Assembly: GCF_052161655.1 (NCBI RefSeq) | Contig: NZ_CP197418.1 | Coordinates: 5,146,001 to 5,210,000, forward strand | DNA: 64,000 nt | Source: Novipirellula sp052161655 | GTDB taxonomy: Bacteria; Planctomycetota; Planctomycetia; Pirellulales; Pirellulaceae | Reading direction: 5' to 3' | Shown here: piece after piece, positions 36,962 through 45,569 of the stretch | How positions within the stretch are numbered: position 1 is the stretch's first letter | How the letters are laid out: the number at the start of each line of letters is the position of its first letter | Made by a program: the position numbers and the translations under genes | The notes under the pieces: model-generated | Seen by the model: the letters and a program-made list of their open reading frames with translations, nothing else | The model's database searches: none | What the model was told of the DNA's origin: nothing

Positions 36962-37029
36962 GTAGTGGACGAGGCTACGAGTCCTGCAGCTTCATTCAGC
37001 CCAAAAGGACTCGTTGCCTCGTCCACTAC
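36962..37029. repeat. Inverted repeat GTAGTGGACGAGGC...GCCTCGTCCACTAC
   Basis: The 14-bp arms are exact and the inner GAGTCCT/AGGACTC extends the stem. It lies between dabA and dabB, so it may lower readthrough within the cluster. A partial copy (GTAGTGGACGAGGC) is at about 8778. Confidence 0.75.
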
Positions 37030-37061
37030 GGAAGACGCCGCCAGTTATTTTTCCAGGCGAC

Positions 37062-40000
37062 TTAGTCCGCGATCACGCTGGTATGTCGCGGCGGCGATTC
37101 CTCGATCGATGCAAAACCGACCGGGCCCCGCTGTCCGCGGTACCAATCGATCGACGACTCGACCGCAGGCAATTGTTGCGTTTCTGGAGTGTATGGTTCG
37201 TATTTTCCGTCGACATAACGGCTGATCGCCAGCGTTTCGGGATCAAGCAACGCGAGTTCAACCCATCGGCCTTTGACCAGTTTGGCAATGCCTGGACTCG
37301 AGTCCATCACAAGCTCCATTTTTTCCGGAGTCGTTTCGATCAGAAACAACATCCTCATCGCCTCGTGAATTTCCACCATTTGCTGTGACAATCCGGGGCG
37401 TAAATCGCTTGAGGCACCCGTCATCACGCCGATCATCGAAGAGACGTTGTGCGGCAGTTTTGACCCACATCCATAGCCTTCGTTGTCAACGGTCGAGAAA
37501 TAGTACTCAAGATTAATGCCCGCACAAACAGGAATCGCGGCACCAAGAATTCGCTTTAAGATCGAGACCTCTTCGTCGTCAATGCTCGGGTCATACGAAG
37601 TCAGAAAAACTCGGCGATCGAGAAACAAACCGCGGCTCCATTCACGCCGACCGACGAAGGTCAACGCGTTGGTCGCGTGGTTGTATTCAGGCCGGGCTTC
37701 GGAAAGGTCTTCGGCACGCTGCTCGACATGCTCGAGTGCTTCGCGTGGAGTGAGATCCAACGGCGCGGATTCAAATTTACGCGATCGCTCGTGGGCAACA
37801 CGTGCTCGCGTCTCGTTGACACATTGTTCGATACGACGGAACAAAGGGCGGTGAGTTCGGGGCAATAAATCGAGATCGTAGTATTCGACACTGTCGTCGC
37901 ACGTATTGTGATAGGCGCCGACGAAGCGCACCTCATCGGGAATTTCGATCCCACGAGCTGCCGTCAATTTTCGTACCCGCGGGTCATTCGCCATCATCGC
38001 AAACGCACGGGCGTTAGGGCCACCACGACCGCCGCTGCATGCGCCACAATTGTACGCCGATTCGTGCGGATTATTTAGACTGCTGCTGCCGTGACCAAAG
38101 AAGATCATGATCGGTGGGAAATCCTTGACCTCTCCGATGTCCTGCAAGATACGAACGACAATTCCTGACATCTCCTCCAAACTGTAGCCGAGCGATTCCG
38201 GATCGGCACCGGGCTCTGCCGCCGTCCGCTCGAGATGCAACTCGGTTGCGGGTGGACGAACAAATGTGCCAAAGGATTTGCGAATCTGAGAGGTTAATCT
38301 CGGAGCCATGATTCGGGCGACCATCGGAAACGTTGCGATCGCACCAAATACGCCCGTCACCCAGCCTCCGACCATCGTCCGGCTGCTGGCGTGAACTTGG
38401 TGAGTCATCCGCCCGATCTGACGACGCCGATGGGCGCGTCGTTCACTGGACGTGACCGTCGAAAACGTGGGTTCTTCGAGCACGTAGTGTTTGGGCGTAA
38501 TGATGTTTGGACACAGCGGACGAAAATGTGCGTGGTCCGCTCCCTGGTAATACATTGCCACTGCGAAAAAACCGGCGGCCGACGCTGTTTCACATTCGGG
38601 ATCGACCTCTTCCAAATGTCGGCGGAACGATTCTTCGCGATCGTCTATACAGAAAATCGCGATGAATGCCGGCCGCTTGTCTTTGGATCGCTGCAGTGCC
38701 ACACGACGTTGAGAGTGCGTTGCAACCGCATCGAGCGTGGCAATTTGATAATGCCGTTCATAGGCAATGTGCAAAATACGTCGCCGCTCGGTCGACGAAA
38801 ACAACTCGATTTCTTGGATCAAACATTTCCACTGAGGTTTGGACATGTTGATCAATTGTTCGGGAATCCATCCGCCTGCTTGTGCCAATTGAAACACCGC
38901 ATAACAGCGTTGTTCGGTCGATGGTCCCGTGTCCCGTTTCCATTGACGTCGTGCCAGCGAATGGATTTGATCAAGATCGGACGTGCCAAATCGCCGTCGG
39001 CCCAGATCGGCGATCGCATGACGCTCTAGCAGCAGTCGGATCGCTAGATACTCGTTCAACGTGCCGCTTGGTGCCGGTTTAGGCAACCACGGTGCGCTAG
39101 ATTCCATCTGCCAAATCATCCCGGCCCAGCCACGCAGAGCCAGCAGCGTTAACTCGATCTTCTGTTCGAATTGGTCCGGTTTGATTCCCAACGCACTCAG
39201 TGAATTTGCGATCGACTCGATCGGATCAAACGTCGAATTGACAACTTCTTTGAGTTCGTTTTGCAGCCCATCGATCCACGCAGGTTTGATCGTCATTGGA
39301 TTGCGATACAACGCAGCAAACGACTTTGCGAATCCGAGCTCACGCTCTGGCAGTGACCAATCAGCCAGCCCCTGGTCGAGAAACGCACCGCAAAAGCGAA
39401 TCAAGACTTCGTTGACCGTCACATCAATATCGTCGCCGGTAATCGAAAGCAACAAGTCTCGCAAACGCGCCGGTTCTTCCTTCACGTGGGTTTCGAGCGC
39501 CGCCGCCTCGACACCATTATGACACACCGCCCACATAAGCTTTAGAACAAACACTTCCCACTGTGCATCGGACCATGAGTCAATGTCGTTGCCACCACAT
39601 TCGTGGATCACGTCCTCGACCACTTGCGGCAGCAACGTCGAAGCGGTTTCGCCGGCTCCTCGAACAGGGCCGTGTTGGCGGTTCCGCATGACCCAATTGC
39701 GGGTATGTTGGATGACTTGTTCGCGACGCTGCGGCGAAATCTCACGGCTGAATCGTCTCAGCAAATCGCTTTCGACGAGCAACCAACGCAACTCCGCATC
39801 GGGCGCGGTATGCAACGTCATCTGCAGCATCGCCAGCCGCAAAGTGTAGCGAGTGCCAAAACTCGCAACCAAGTTGTCTGCGTCGTCGTCAAGTTCATCC
39901 ATCAGAACATGACGCAAATCGTCGACAGAAATTCGTCCGTTGACAATCTCGTCGCGATAACGCTCTTCCGACAGATACGGTTCACAACCATACAGTTCAC

Positions 40001-40202
40001 CGCCGCGAAGTACCGCCTTTTCGAACGGCATATCCTCGAAGGAATGTAAGGTATTGTGATGGACGAAAACCGAGATCGGTCCCTGCGAGGGCAAGTAGTG
40101 CTCCGCATGCTCGATCGCGGCTCGAATTGCAGATGCGGTGTCGGATGTCGGGATGACGTCACCGTCGTGGCGAGAGTCAACGTCCGCTGACACATCTTGC
40201 AT
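37062..40202 (-). CDS. dabA: DabA: inorganic-carbon uptake protein with carbonic-anhydrase-like zinc site (DUF2309)
   Basis: The 1046-residue protein keeps the zinc site of DabA: C518 and D520 in IFCIDDREE, H704 in FFGHGSSS and C719 in YNCGACSGG. The C-x-D spacing and the 15-residue step from His to Cys equal those known for Halothiobacillus DabA (C351, D353, H524, C539). The N-terminus VFVHHNTLHSFEDMPFEKAV is also typical. Such proteins are thought to hydrate CO2 to bicarbonate in one direction inside the cell, powered through DabB. GAGG lies about 9 nt before the ATG. At 1046 residues it is in the longer class of the family. Confidence 0.93.
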   Translation of the reverse strand: MQDVSADVDSRHDGDVIPTSDTASAIRAAIEHAEHYLPSQGPISVFVHHNTLHSFEDMPFEKAVLRGGELYGCEPYLSEERYRDEIVNGRISVDDLRHVLMDELDDDADNLVASFGTRYTLRLAMLQMTLHTAPDAELRWLLVESDLLRRFSREISPQRREQVIQHTRNWVMRNRQHGPVRGAGETASTLLPQVVEDVIHECGGNDIDSWSDAQWEVFVLKLMWAVCHNGVEAAALETHVKEEPARLRDLLLSITGDDIDVTVNEVLIRFCGAFLDQGLADWSLPERELGFAKSFAALYRNPMTIKPAWIDGLQNELKEVVNSTFDPIESIANSLSALGIKPDQFEQKIELTLLALRGWAGMIWQMESSAPWLPKPAPSGTLNEYLAIRLLLERHAIADLGRRRFGTSDLDQIHSLARRQWKRDTGPSTEQRCYAVFQLAQAGGWIPEQLINMSKPQWKCLIQEIELFSSTERRRILHIAYERHYQIATLDAVATHSQRRVALQRSKDKRPAFIAIFCIDDREESFRRHLEEVDPECETASAAGFFAVAMYYQGADHAHFRPLCPNIITPKHYVLEEPTFSTVTSSERRAHRRRQIGRMTHQVHASSRTMVGGWVTGVFGAIATFPMVARIMAPRLTSQIRKSFGTFVRPPATELHLERTAAEPGADPESLGYSLEEMSGIVVRILQDIGEVKDFPPIMIFFGHGSSSLNNPHESAYNCGACSGGRGGPNARAFAMMANDPRVRKLTAARGIEIPDEVRFVGAYHNTCDDSVEYYDLDLLPRTHRPLFRRIEQCVNETRARVAHERSRKFESAPLDLTPREALEHVEQRAEDLSEARPEYNHATNALTFVGRREWSRGLFLDRRVFLTSYDPSIDDEEVSILKRILGAAIPVCAGINLEYYFSTVDNEGYGCGSKLPHNVSSMIGVMTGASSDLRPGLSQQMVEIHEAMRMLFLIETTPEKMELVMDSSPGIAKLVKGRWVELALLDPETLAISRYVDGKYEPYTPETQQLPAVESSIDWYRGQRGPVGFASIEESPPRHTSVIAD

Positions 40203-40612
40203 TGAATCGATCCTCGATGGCTTTTATTGGGAAATATCGTGTCGTCTGGAACGACAAAGGCTCAGTGCAAGCACGCCGCGTGCCGTGTGATGTAGCCGCA
40301 GTGCTGGTCCCTCGGCCGTTTCGCCGTTTCTCGCAGGATTTACCGCTAAATCAATTCATGAAAAATCAGCAAAGAACCGCAGGAATTTAGGATTTGCCAA
40401 TTTGTTTAGCAAATGGGGCGACGCCCAAGGACCCGGGGCTGCAAATTTCTGCATGGTGTATGCAGAACCTTGCAGACAAAGCTAAAACCACTCAAAATGC
40501 GTTGAGTGATGGCGATAACAAGCCTGCTGTTGCGCCGCAGCTAGATCCGTTTTTGCGTAGTTGATAAGATAAACGGCTGTGCCTTTTTGCCCTAATCTGC
40601 TTATTAAAATTC
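40203..40612. other. Intergenic region between dabA and the FIST gene
   Basis: The 410 nt carry the promoters for two divergent genes, not resolved here. A frame from TTG 40394 to TGA 40564 (56 codons, ending PQLDPFLRS) is open with plausible codon use, but open frames of this size are expected by chance; no repeat is seen. Confidence 0.4.
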
Positions 40613-41776
40613 ATGACTCAATCCGCCGTAGCACGAACCCAACTGACTGACTCAAACGCTGCCGGCATCGACCTCGGGGAAAAACTTCGTGATTCGTTGG
40701 GAGGGCTCGAACCGGACGCCGTCATTTTGTTTGCGTCCCCGCAATACGACTACACCTCCTTACTCGCCGCACTTCAGCAAACGTGCAAACCGCACGTCTT
40801 GGTCGGTTGTTCTTCGTCGGGCGAGTTTACTTCGCAGGGCAACAGTGACGGTTCTGCATGCGCCGTGGCGATTTGTTCCGACGAAATCGAATTCTCGGCA
40901 AATATGGCGATGGGTCTACGGCAGGATTCCGAAGCGGTAGCTCGGCAATTGGCGGGATCATGGCAGGGCGAGCATCGGCATCATTTTCGCTATCGGACGG
41001 CGTTGGTGTTGACCGATGCGTTGGCCGGACACGTCGAAGAGTTTTTGAATCAATTGACAATCGCCACGGGTGGCGGATACCGGTTCGTCGGAGGCGGTGC
41101 CGGGGATGATGCACGTTTTGAAACGACGCATGTCTTCTGTGGTACCGAAGCGGCTACGGATGCCGTGGTCGCACTCGAAATCCTGTCGAACAAACCGATC
41201 GGAATCGGAGTTGCCCACGGGTGGCGGGATGCAGGTCCGTTGTTGCGAGTCACCGAGTCGCGAGCCACCGACGTAGTCAGTTTAAATGCGACGACTGCGG
41301 CCGATGTTTTTGCCGAACACGCTCAGGCCACTGACCAACAATTCGACCGTAATGCCCCCTTGCCTTACTTTCTGCACAATGTGTTAGGGGTTCAAACTAC
41401 CGACGGATACAAGCTTCGCGTGCCGCTTCAGATCCAAAGCGATGATTCCGTTGCCTTTGCGGCCGAGGTGCCAAGTGGCAGCGCCGCTCGGATCATGTGC
41501 ACCACAGCAGTTGATGCCAGTGCAGCAGCCAGCGCGGCGTGTCGCTCGGCGCTGGACCAGCTCGAAGGCTCAGAGCCCTCGGTGGCCCTCTTCTTTGACT
41601 GCGCAGCGACTCGATTGCGACTTGGGAAAGGTTTTGGATTAGAATTGCAATCGCTGCAGGAGACACTGGGGACCGACTTTGTCGGCTGCAATACGTATGG
41701 CCAAATCGCGCGAGCGGAAGGACAGTTTAGCGGGTTTCATAACTGCACCGCTGTCGTCTGCGTCATTCCCGTTTGA
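40613..41776 (+). CDS. FIST-domain sensor protein
   Basis: The 387-residue protein has a FIST N domain (about 25-215) with ILFASPQYDYTSLL, HVLVGCSSSGEF and VGGGAGDD, then a FIST C domain (about 225-385) with YFLHNVLGV, LRVPLQI and a final GFHNCTAVVCVIPV. FIST domains are thought to bind small ligands such as amino acids and feed sensor kinases. Its stop lies 8 nt before the ATG of a hybrid kinase, so the two form a sensing pair. Confidence 0.9.
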   Translation: MTQSAVARTQLTDSNAAGIDLGEKLRDSLGGLEPDAVILFASPQYDYTSLLAALQQTCKPHVLVGCSSSGEFTSQGNSDGSACAVAICSDEIEFSANMAMGLRQDSEAVARQLAGSWQGEHRHHFRYRTALVLTDALAGHVEEFLNQLTIATGGGYRFVGGGAGDDARFETTHVFCGTEAATDAVVALEILSNKPIGIGVAHGWRDAGPLLRVTESRATDVVSLNATTAADVFAEHAQATDQQFDRNAPLPYFLHNVLGVQTTDGYKLRVPLQIQSDDSVAFAAEVPSGSAARIMCTTAVDASAAASAACRSALDQLEGSEPSVALFFDCAATRLRLGKGFGLELQSLQETLGTDFVGCNTYGQIARAEGQFSGFHNCTAVVCVIPV

Positions 41777-41784
41777 GCCACGTT

Positions 41785-43998
41785 ATGAATCTTGCGCAGA
41801 CGCTAGACTGGATCGCCTCGCTAGCGGACCCCGCGACGCGACGCGAAACCGCCGAGCAAATCGCACGCGGTCTCGGACTAGAACACTTGTTCGTATTCGC
41901 CGAGGACGCCGATGTCGGACTTTTTTTGCCGATCTCCGGTTTTCCCCAAACGTTGCCTGAGGGGCAATCGTGGCAGAAGTATTTGCGAGAATGTCGTAAC
42001 TCGGCTCGTCACACCGCGACGCTCGCCTATCCGGTTCGAGACCAGCACTGTTCCGCCAGCGGTATTTCGATCGGTTCACTCGTGATCGTGTTGCTGGGGG
42101 ATCCTCGCGCATCAGCTGCGGCGATCGATTTGTTCGAACAAGCCAAACGCGGCTGGGAACTTTTTGCATACGGTGTTTCGGGCGAACTCGCCTCGGTGAC
42201 GGCAGCACGACACGCGATGGACGCTCGCGATGCAGCGGAACAATCTAGCCGCCTATTGCTGAGTCTCGATACGGCACGACGCGAACTTCAAGATGCCGTC
42301 GTCGCGGCGGATCAGGAAATCGACCGTCGGCGGTTTGCCGAAGCCGAAGTTTCGAGGCTGTTGTTGGCCGAGAAGCAATTTTCGCGGCTGCTTTCCGAAA
42401 GCGAGGCACGTCTTCGTTTGGCGGCGCGGGCCGCCGGATTCGGCACCTACTATGGTGACATGCAAGCGAACCAAGTAAGTTTGTCCCGCGAGTTTATGCA
42501 GCTGCTAGGATTGCCCGCGGATCACAACGACACCCTGCGGTTAAACAAATTGCTGAGATCGGTTCATAGGGACGACCGTGAACGTGTCTCGCAGAAAATG
42601 GACCAAAGTTTGGACCCTGGCGGGAGTGGCGAATTTCAGGATGAACATCGAATCGTCCGGCCCGATGGCGAGGTGCGGTGGGTGATGATGCGTGGCAGCA
42701 CGATCTTTGCAGGCGATCCCCCCACGCGTTATCCCTCTCATATCGCCGGCGTCGCGATCGATATCACCGAGCGACATCAATACGAAGATCAACTCAAAGA
42801 GGCACGTCGCGCAGCCGAAGCTGCCAACGAAGCCAAAAGTTTGTTCCTGGCCAATATGAGCCACGAAATTCGCACGCCAATGACCGCGATTCTTGGCTTT
42901 GCCGACCTGCTGCATCCGCGTCTGCAGGATCGCGAAGACAAAGCATTTATCGAAACGATCAAAGCCAATGGAGATCACCTCTGCGAGATCCTGAACGACA
43001 TCCTTGACTTGGCAAAAATCGAAGCGGGCAAAGTCAATGTTCGGCGCGAGCAGCATAGCATCGTCGCATTGATCAACCATGTGCACTCTCTGTTGAACGG
43101 CCGCGCCACAGAAAAAGGATTGCGTTTGCATGTCCAGTACGAAGGATCAATTCCAGGTGCGATCCATACGGATTCGAAGATGCTACGGCAAATCTTGATC
43201 AATTTGGTCGGCAATGCGATCAAGTTCACCGAAGATGGCGAAGTGCGAATCGTGATACGCTGTCACGCCAACGACCAGCGGCTTGAAATTGCAGTGATTG
43301 ATACCGGAATCGGGATCCCGACACCCGATTTGGAAACGGTGTTCACCCCTTTTGAGCAGCTCGACAATAGCGCTACGCGAAAGCACGGCGGCACAGGTTT
43401 GGGACTTGCCATCACTCGCCGTTTGGTCGAACTGTTGGATGGCACGATCAGCGTCGACAGCACGATGAACAAGGGATCAACGTTCCGATTTACCTTGTCG
43501 ACGGGTTTCTTAGAGGACGCCCAATGGATCTCGCCGTCTGCGGCTCAGGCAGAAACGCAGAAAACTGACGTAACCAACGAAACTTCCGAAAGACCAAACG
43601 AGCTGCTCGAAATATCGGGGCGCATTCTGGCGGTGGACGACAGTCGCGATATCCGTTTCTTGGTTCAAGCGTTCGTGCGTGCTGCGGGAGGAGAGATTTT
43701 GTCCGCGGTCAATGGAGCGGAGGGGGTTCAAAAATGGATTACCTATCGCGACAGCGGGATGGACATCGACGTGATCTTGATGGATATGCAGATGCCGGTC
43801 ATGGACGGAATCACCGCAACAAAACAATTGCGGGATCGAGGCTTTAAGGGGCCGATCATTGCACTGACGGCAAACGCGCTACAGCGTGATCAGCAGCGAT
43901 GTCTTGAGGCCGGGTATAGCGACTTCATCACCAAGCCGATCGACCGACGTGAATTGCTCGTCAAACTTTCGCACTGGCTCGAGCACAACGCATCTTAA
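41785..43998 (+). CDS. Hybrid sensor histidine kinase partnered with FIST protein
   Basis: The 737-residue protein has a GAF-like N-terminal domain (about 1-140), a coiled coil, a PAS domain (about 205-330), HisKA with MSHEIRTPM (H360), HATPase (NLVGNAIKFT, DTGIGIP, GGTGLGLAITRRLV) and a C-terminal receiver with D667 in LMDMQMP. No membrane segments. ATG 41785 is preferred over TTG 41773, which overlaps the FIST stop. The FIST protein could supply the ligand signal. Confidence 0.9.
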   Translation: MNLAQTLDWIASLADPATRRETAEQIARGLGLEHLFVFAEDADVGLFLPISGFPQTLPEGQSWQKYLRECRNSARHTATLAYPVRDQHCSASGISIGSLVIVLLGDPRASAAAIDLFEQAKRGWELFAYGVSGELASVTAARHAMDARDAAEQSSRLLLSLDTARRELQDAVVAADQEIDRRRFAEAEVSRLLLAEKQFSRLLSESEARLRLAARAAGFGTYYGDMQANQVSLSREFMQLLGLPADHNDTLRLNKLLRSVHRDDRERVSQKMDQSLDPGGSGEFQDEHRIVRPDGEVRWVMMRGSTIFAGDPPTRYPSHIAGVAIDITERHQYEDQLKEARRAAEAANEAKSLFLANMSHEIRTPMTAILGFADLLHPRLQDREDKAFIETIKANGDHLCEILNDILDLAKIEAGKVNVRREQHSIVALINHVHSLLNGRATEKGLRLHVQYEGSIPGAIHTDSKMLRQILINLVGNAIKFTEDGEVRIVIRCHANDQRLEIAVIDTGIGIPTPDLETVFTPFEQLDNSATRKHGGTGLGLAITRRLVELLDGTISVDSTMNKGSTFRFTLSTGFLEDAQWISPSAAQAETQKTDVTNETSERPNELLEISGRILAVDDSRDIRFLVQAFVRAAGGEILSAVNGAEGVQKWITYRDSGMDIDVILMDMQMPVMDGITATKQLRDRGFKGPIIALTANALQRDQQRCLEAGYSDFITKPIDRRELLVKLSHWLEHNAS

Positions 43999-44057
43999 GC
44001 GGTCTGCCGTTATGAGTAGTTAGGCAGGAGTCTTTCAGTAAATTGGCCGTTTTGGCG

Positions 44058-44182
44058 CTAGCGGGCTGTTGACTTAGTGAGCCATGACGCGTGAGCGGCC
44101 GGGGGCCACGCATTACCCGGTGCCTTACGGCCCACGGCTCACCACTGCGAGTTGCCTTTCGAATAAACCAACAACCCGCTAG
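44058..44182. mobile_element. 117-bp palindromic element copy B with CTAG target duplication
   Basis: The body 44062-44178 (117 bp) starts CGGGCTGTTG and ends CAACAACCCG, near-perfect 10-bp inverted ends, with core GTGAGCCATGACG...CACGGCTCAC. CTAG flanks both sides (44058-44061 and 44179-44182). The sequence on both sides matches an uninterrupted copy at 17339-17450, where a single CTAG stands at 17368-17371. It fills most of the 335-nt gap after the kinase gene. Confidence 0.85.
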
Positions 44183-44333
44183 CCACGGTTGCGGCGCTGA
44201 ACCGGAGCTAACCGAATTTCACTCAATGATTCCTGCCTACCTGCTTAGCAGGAGTAGGTGAAAGCCAAAAATATCACAGCATGCCGAAACTCTTGGCGAG
44301 GTTCGCTACCTCGACGAATGTCGTTCTGGGCGA

Positions 44334-45518
44334 TCACAGATTCATTTCAGCCTTGGCCTCGCAGAACTTATCAATCGCAAACTGCAGATCCTCTTCCGTG
44401 TGGGCGGCGGAAATCTGCGTGCGGATGCGGGCTTTGCCTTTGGGCACCACGGGGAACGAGAAACCGATCACGTAAACGCCCTTGCTGAGCATGATGTCGG
44501 CCATTCGCGACGCCAGCACCGCGTCGCCGAGCATGATCGGGACAATCGGGTGTTCGCCAGGCAGTATATTGAATCCAGCCTTTTCCATCCCTTCGCGAAA
44601 ATACCGAGTGTTGGATTCCAACCGATCACGAAGTTCCGTCGACTCGTTTAGCAATCCGATGGCACGGAGTGATGCTGCGACAATCGGAGGTGCAACCGAG
44701 TTTGAAAACAAGTACGGACGGCTACGCTGACGCAAAAACTCGATGATCTCGCGACGGCCACTCGTGTAACCACCGCTCGCTCCGCCTAATGCCTTGCCCA
44801 GCGTTCCCGTAATGATGTCGATGCGGTCAATCACATCGTGATGCTCATGAGTTCCACGGCCGTGCTTGCCCATGAAACCGACGGAGTGCGAATCGTCGAC
44901 CATCACCATCGCGTTGTACTTGTCTGCGAGATCACAAATACCCGGCAGATTCGCGATGTATCCATCCATCGAAAACACGCCGTCCGTCGCGATCATGCGG
45001 AAACGAGCCGCGGATGCTTCCGCCAATTTGGCTTCTAAATCCGCAAGATCATTGTTGCGATAACGAAATCTCTGTGCCTTGCACAATCGAACGCCATCGA
45101 TGATCGACGCATGATTCAGTTCGTCCGAAATAATGGCATCCTCACTGCCCAGCAACGTCTCGAACAAACCGCCATTCGCGTCAAAACAGGACGTGTAAAG
45201 AATCGTGTCTTCAGTACCAAGAAACTCACTCAAGCTTTGTTCAAGCTTTTTGTGAACATCCTGAGTTCCACAGATGAAACGGACCGAGGAAAGTCCGTAT
45301 CCCCAACGATCAAGCCCCTCGTGTGCTGCCTTGACGATCTCGGGGTTGTCAGCCAACCCCAGATAATTGTTGGCACACAAATTCAACACCGACTCGCCCC
45401 CGCCCACTTGAATACGAACATCTTGGGGCGAGGTAATAATCCGCTCGGATTTGTAAAGTCCGTTATCACGGATCTCGCCTAGCTGCTCTGATAAATGGGT
45501 CTGAAACGCGCCGTACAT
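44334..45518 (-). CDS. kbl: Glycine C-acetyltransferase (2-amino-3-ketobutyrate CoA ligase)
   Basis: The 394-residue PLP enzyme of the alpha-oxoamine synthase family. It has NLCANNYLGLA, the glycine-rich YGLSSVRFICGTQD, DDSHSVGFMGKHGRG and the PLP lysine in TGTLGKALGGASGG. It cleaves 2-amino-3-oxobutyrate with CoA to glycine and acetyl-CoA. The neighbouring threonine dehydrogenase makes that substrate, which supports this call over other family members such as AONS. It is the last gene of a minus-strand run, 51 nt behind the Gfo/Idh gene. Confidence 0.94.
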   Translation of the reverse strand: MYGAFQTHLSEQLGEIRDNGLYKSERIITSPQDVRIQVGGGESVLNLCANNYLGLADNPEIVKAAHEGLDRWGYGLSSVRFICGTQDVHKKLEQSLSEFLGTEDTILYTSCFDANGGLFETLLGSEDAIISDELNHASIIDGVRLCKAQRFRYRNNDLADLEAKLAEASAARFRMIATDGVFSMDGYIANLPGICDLADKYNAMVMVDDSHSVGFMGKHGRGTHEHHDVIDRIDIITGTLGKALGGASGGYTSGRREIIEFLRQRSRPYLFSNSVAPPIVAASLRAIGLLNESTELRDRLESNTRYFREGMEKAGFNILPGEHPIVPIMLGDAVLASRMADIMLSKGVYVIGFSFPVVPKGKARIRTQISAAHTEEDLQFAIDKFCEAKAEMNL

Positions 45519-45569
45519 TGAGTTGCTTTCGTTGGAGTGAACTTGTTGGTCCGAAATGGAAACGAGCGA

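Noticed and set aside
40394..40564. Short frame between dabA and the FIST gene
   Set aside because: Open 56-codon frames are expected by chance, the start would be TTG, and no known family fits.
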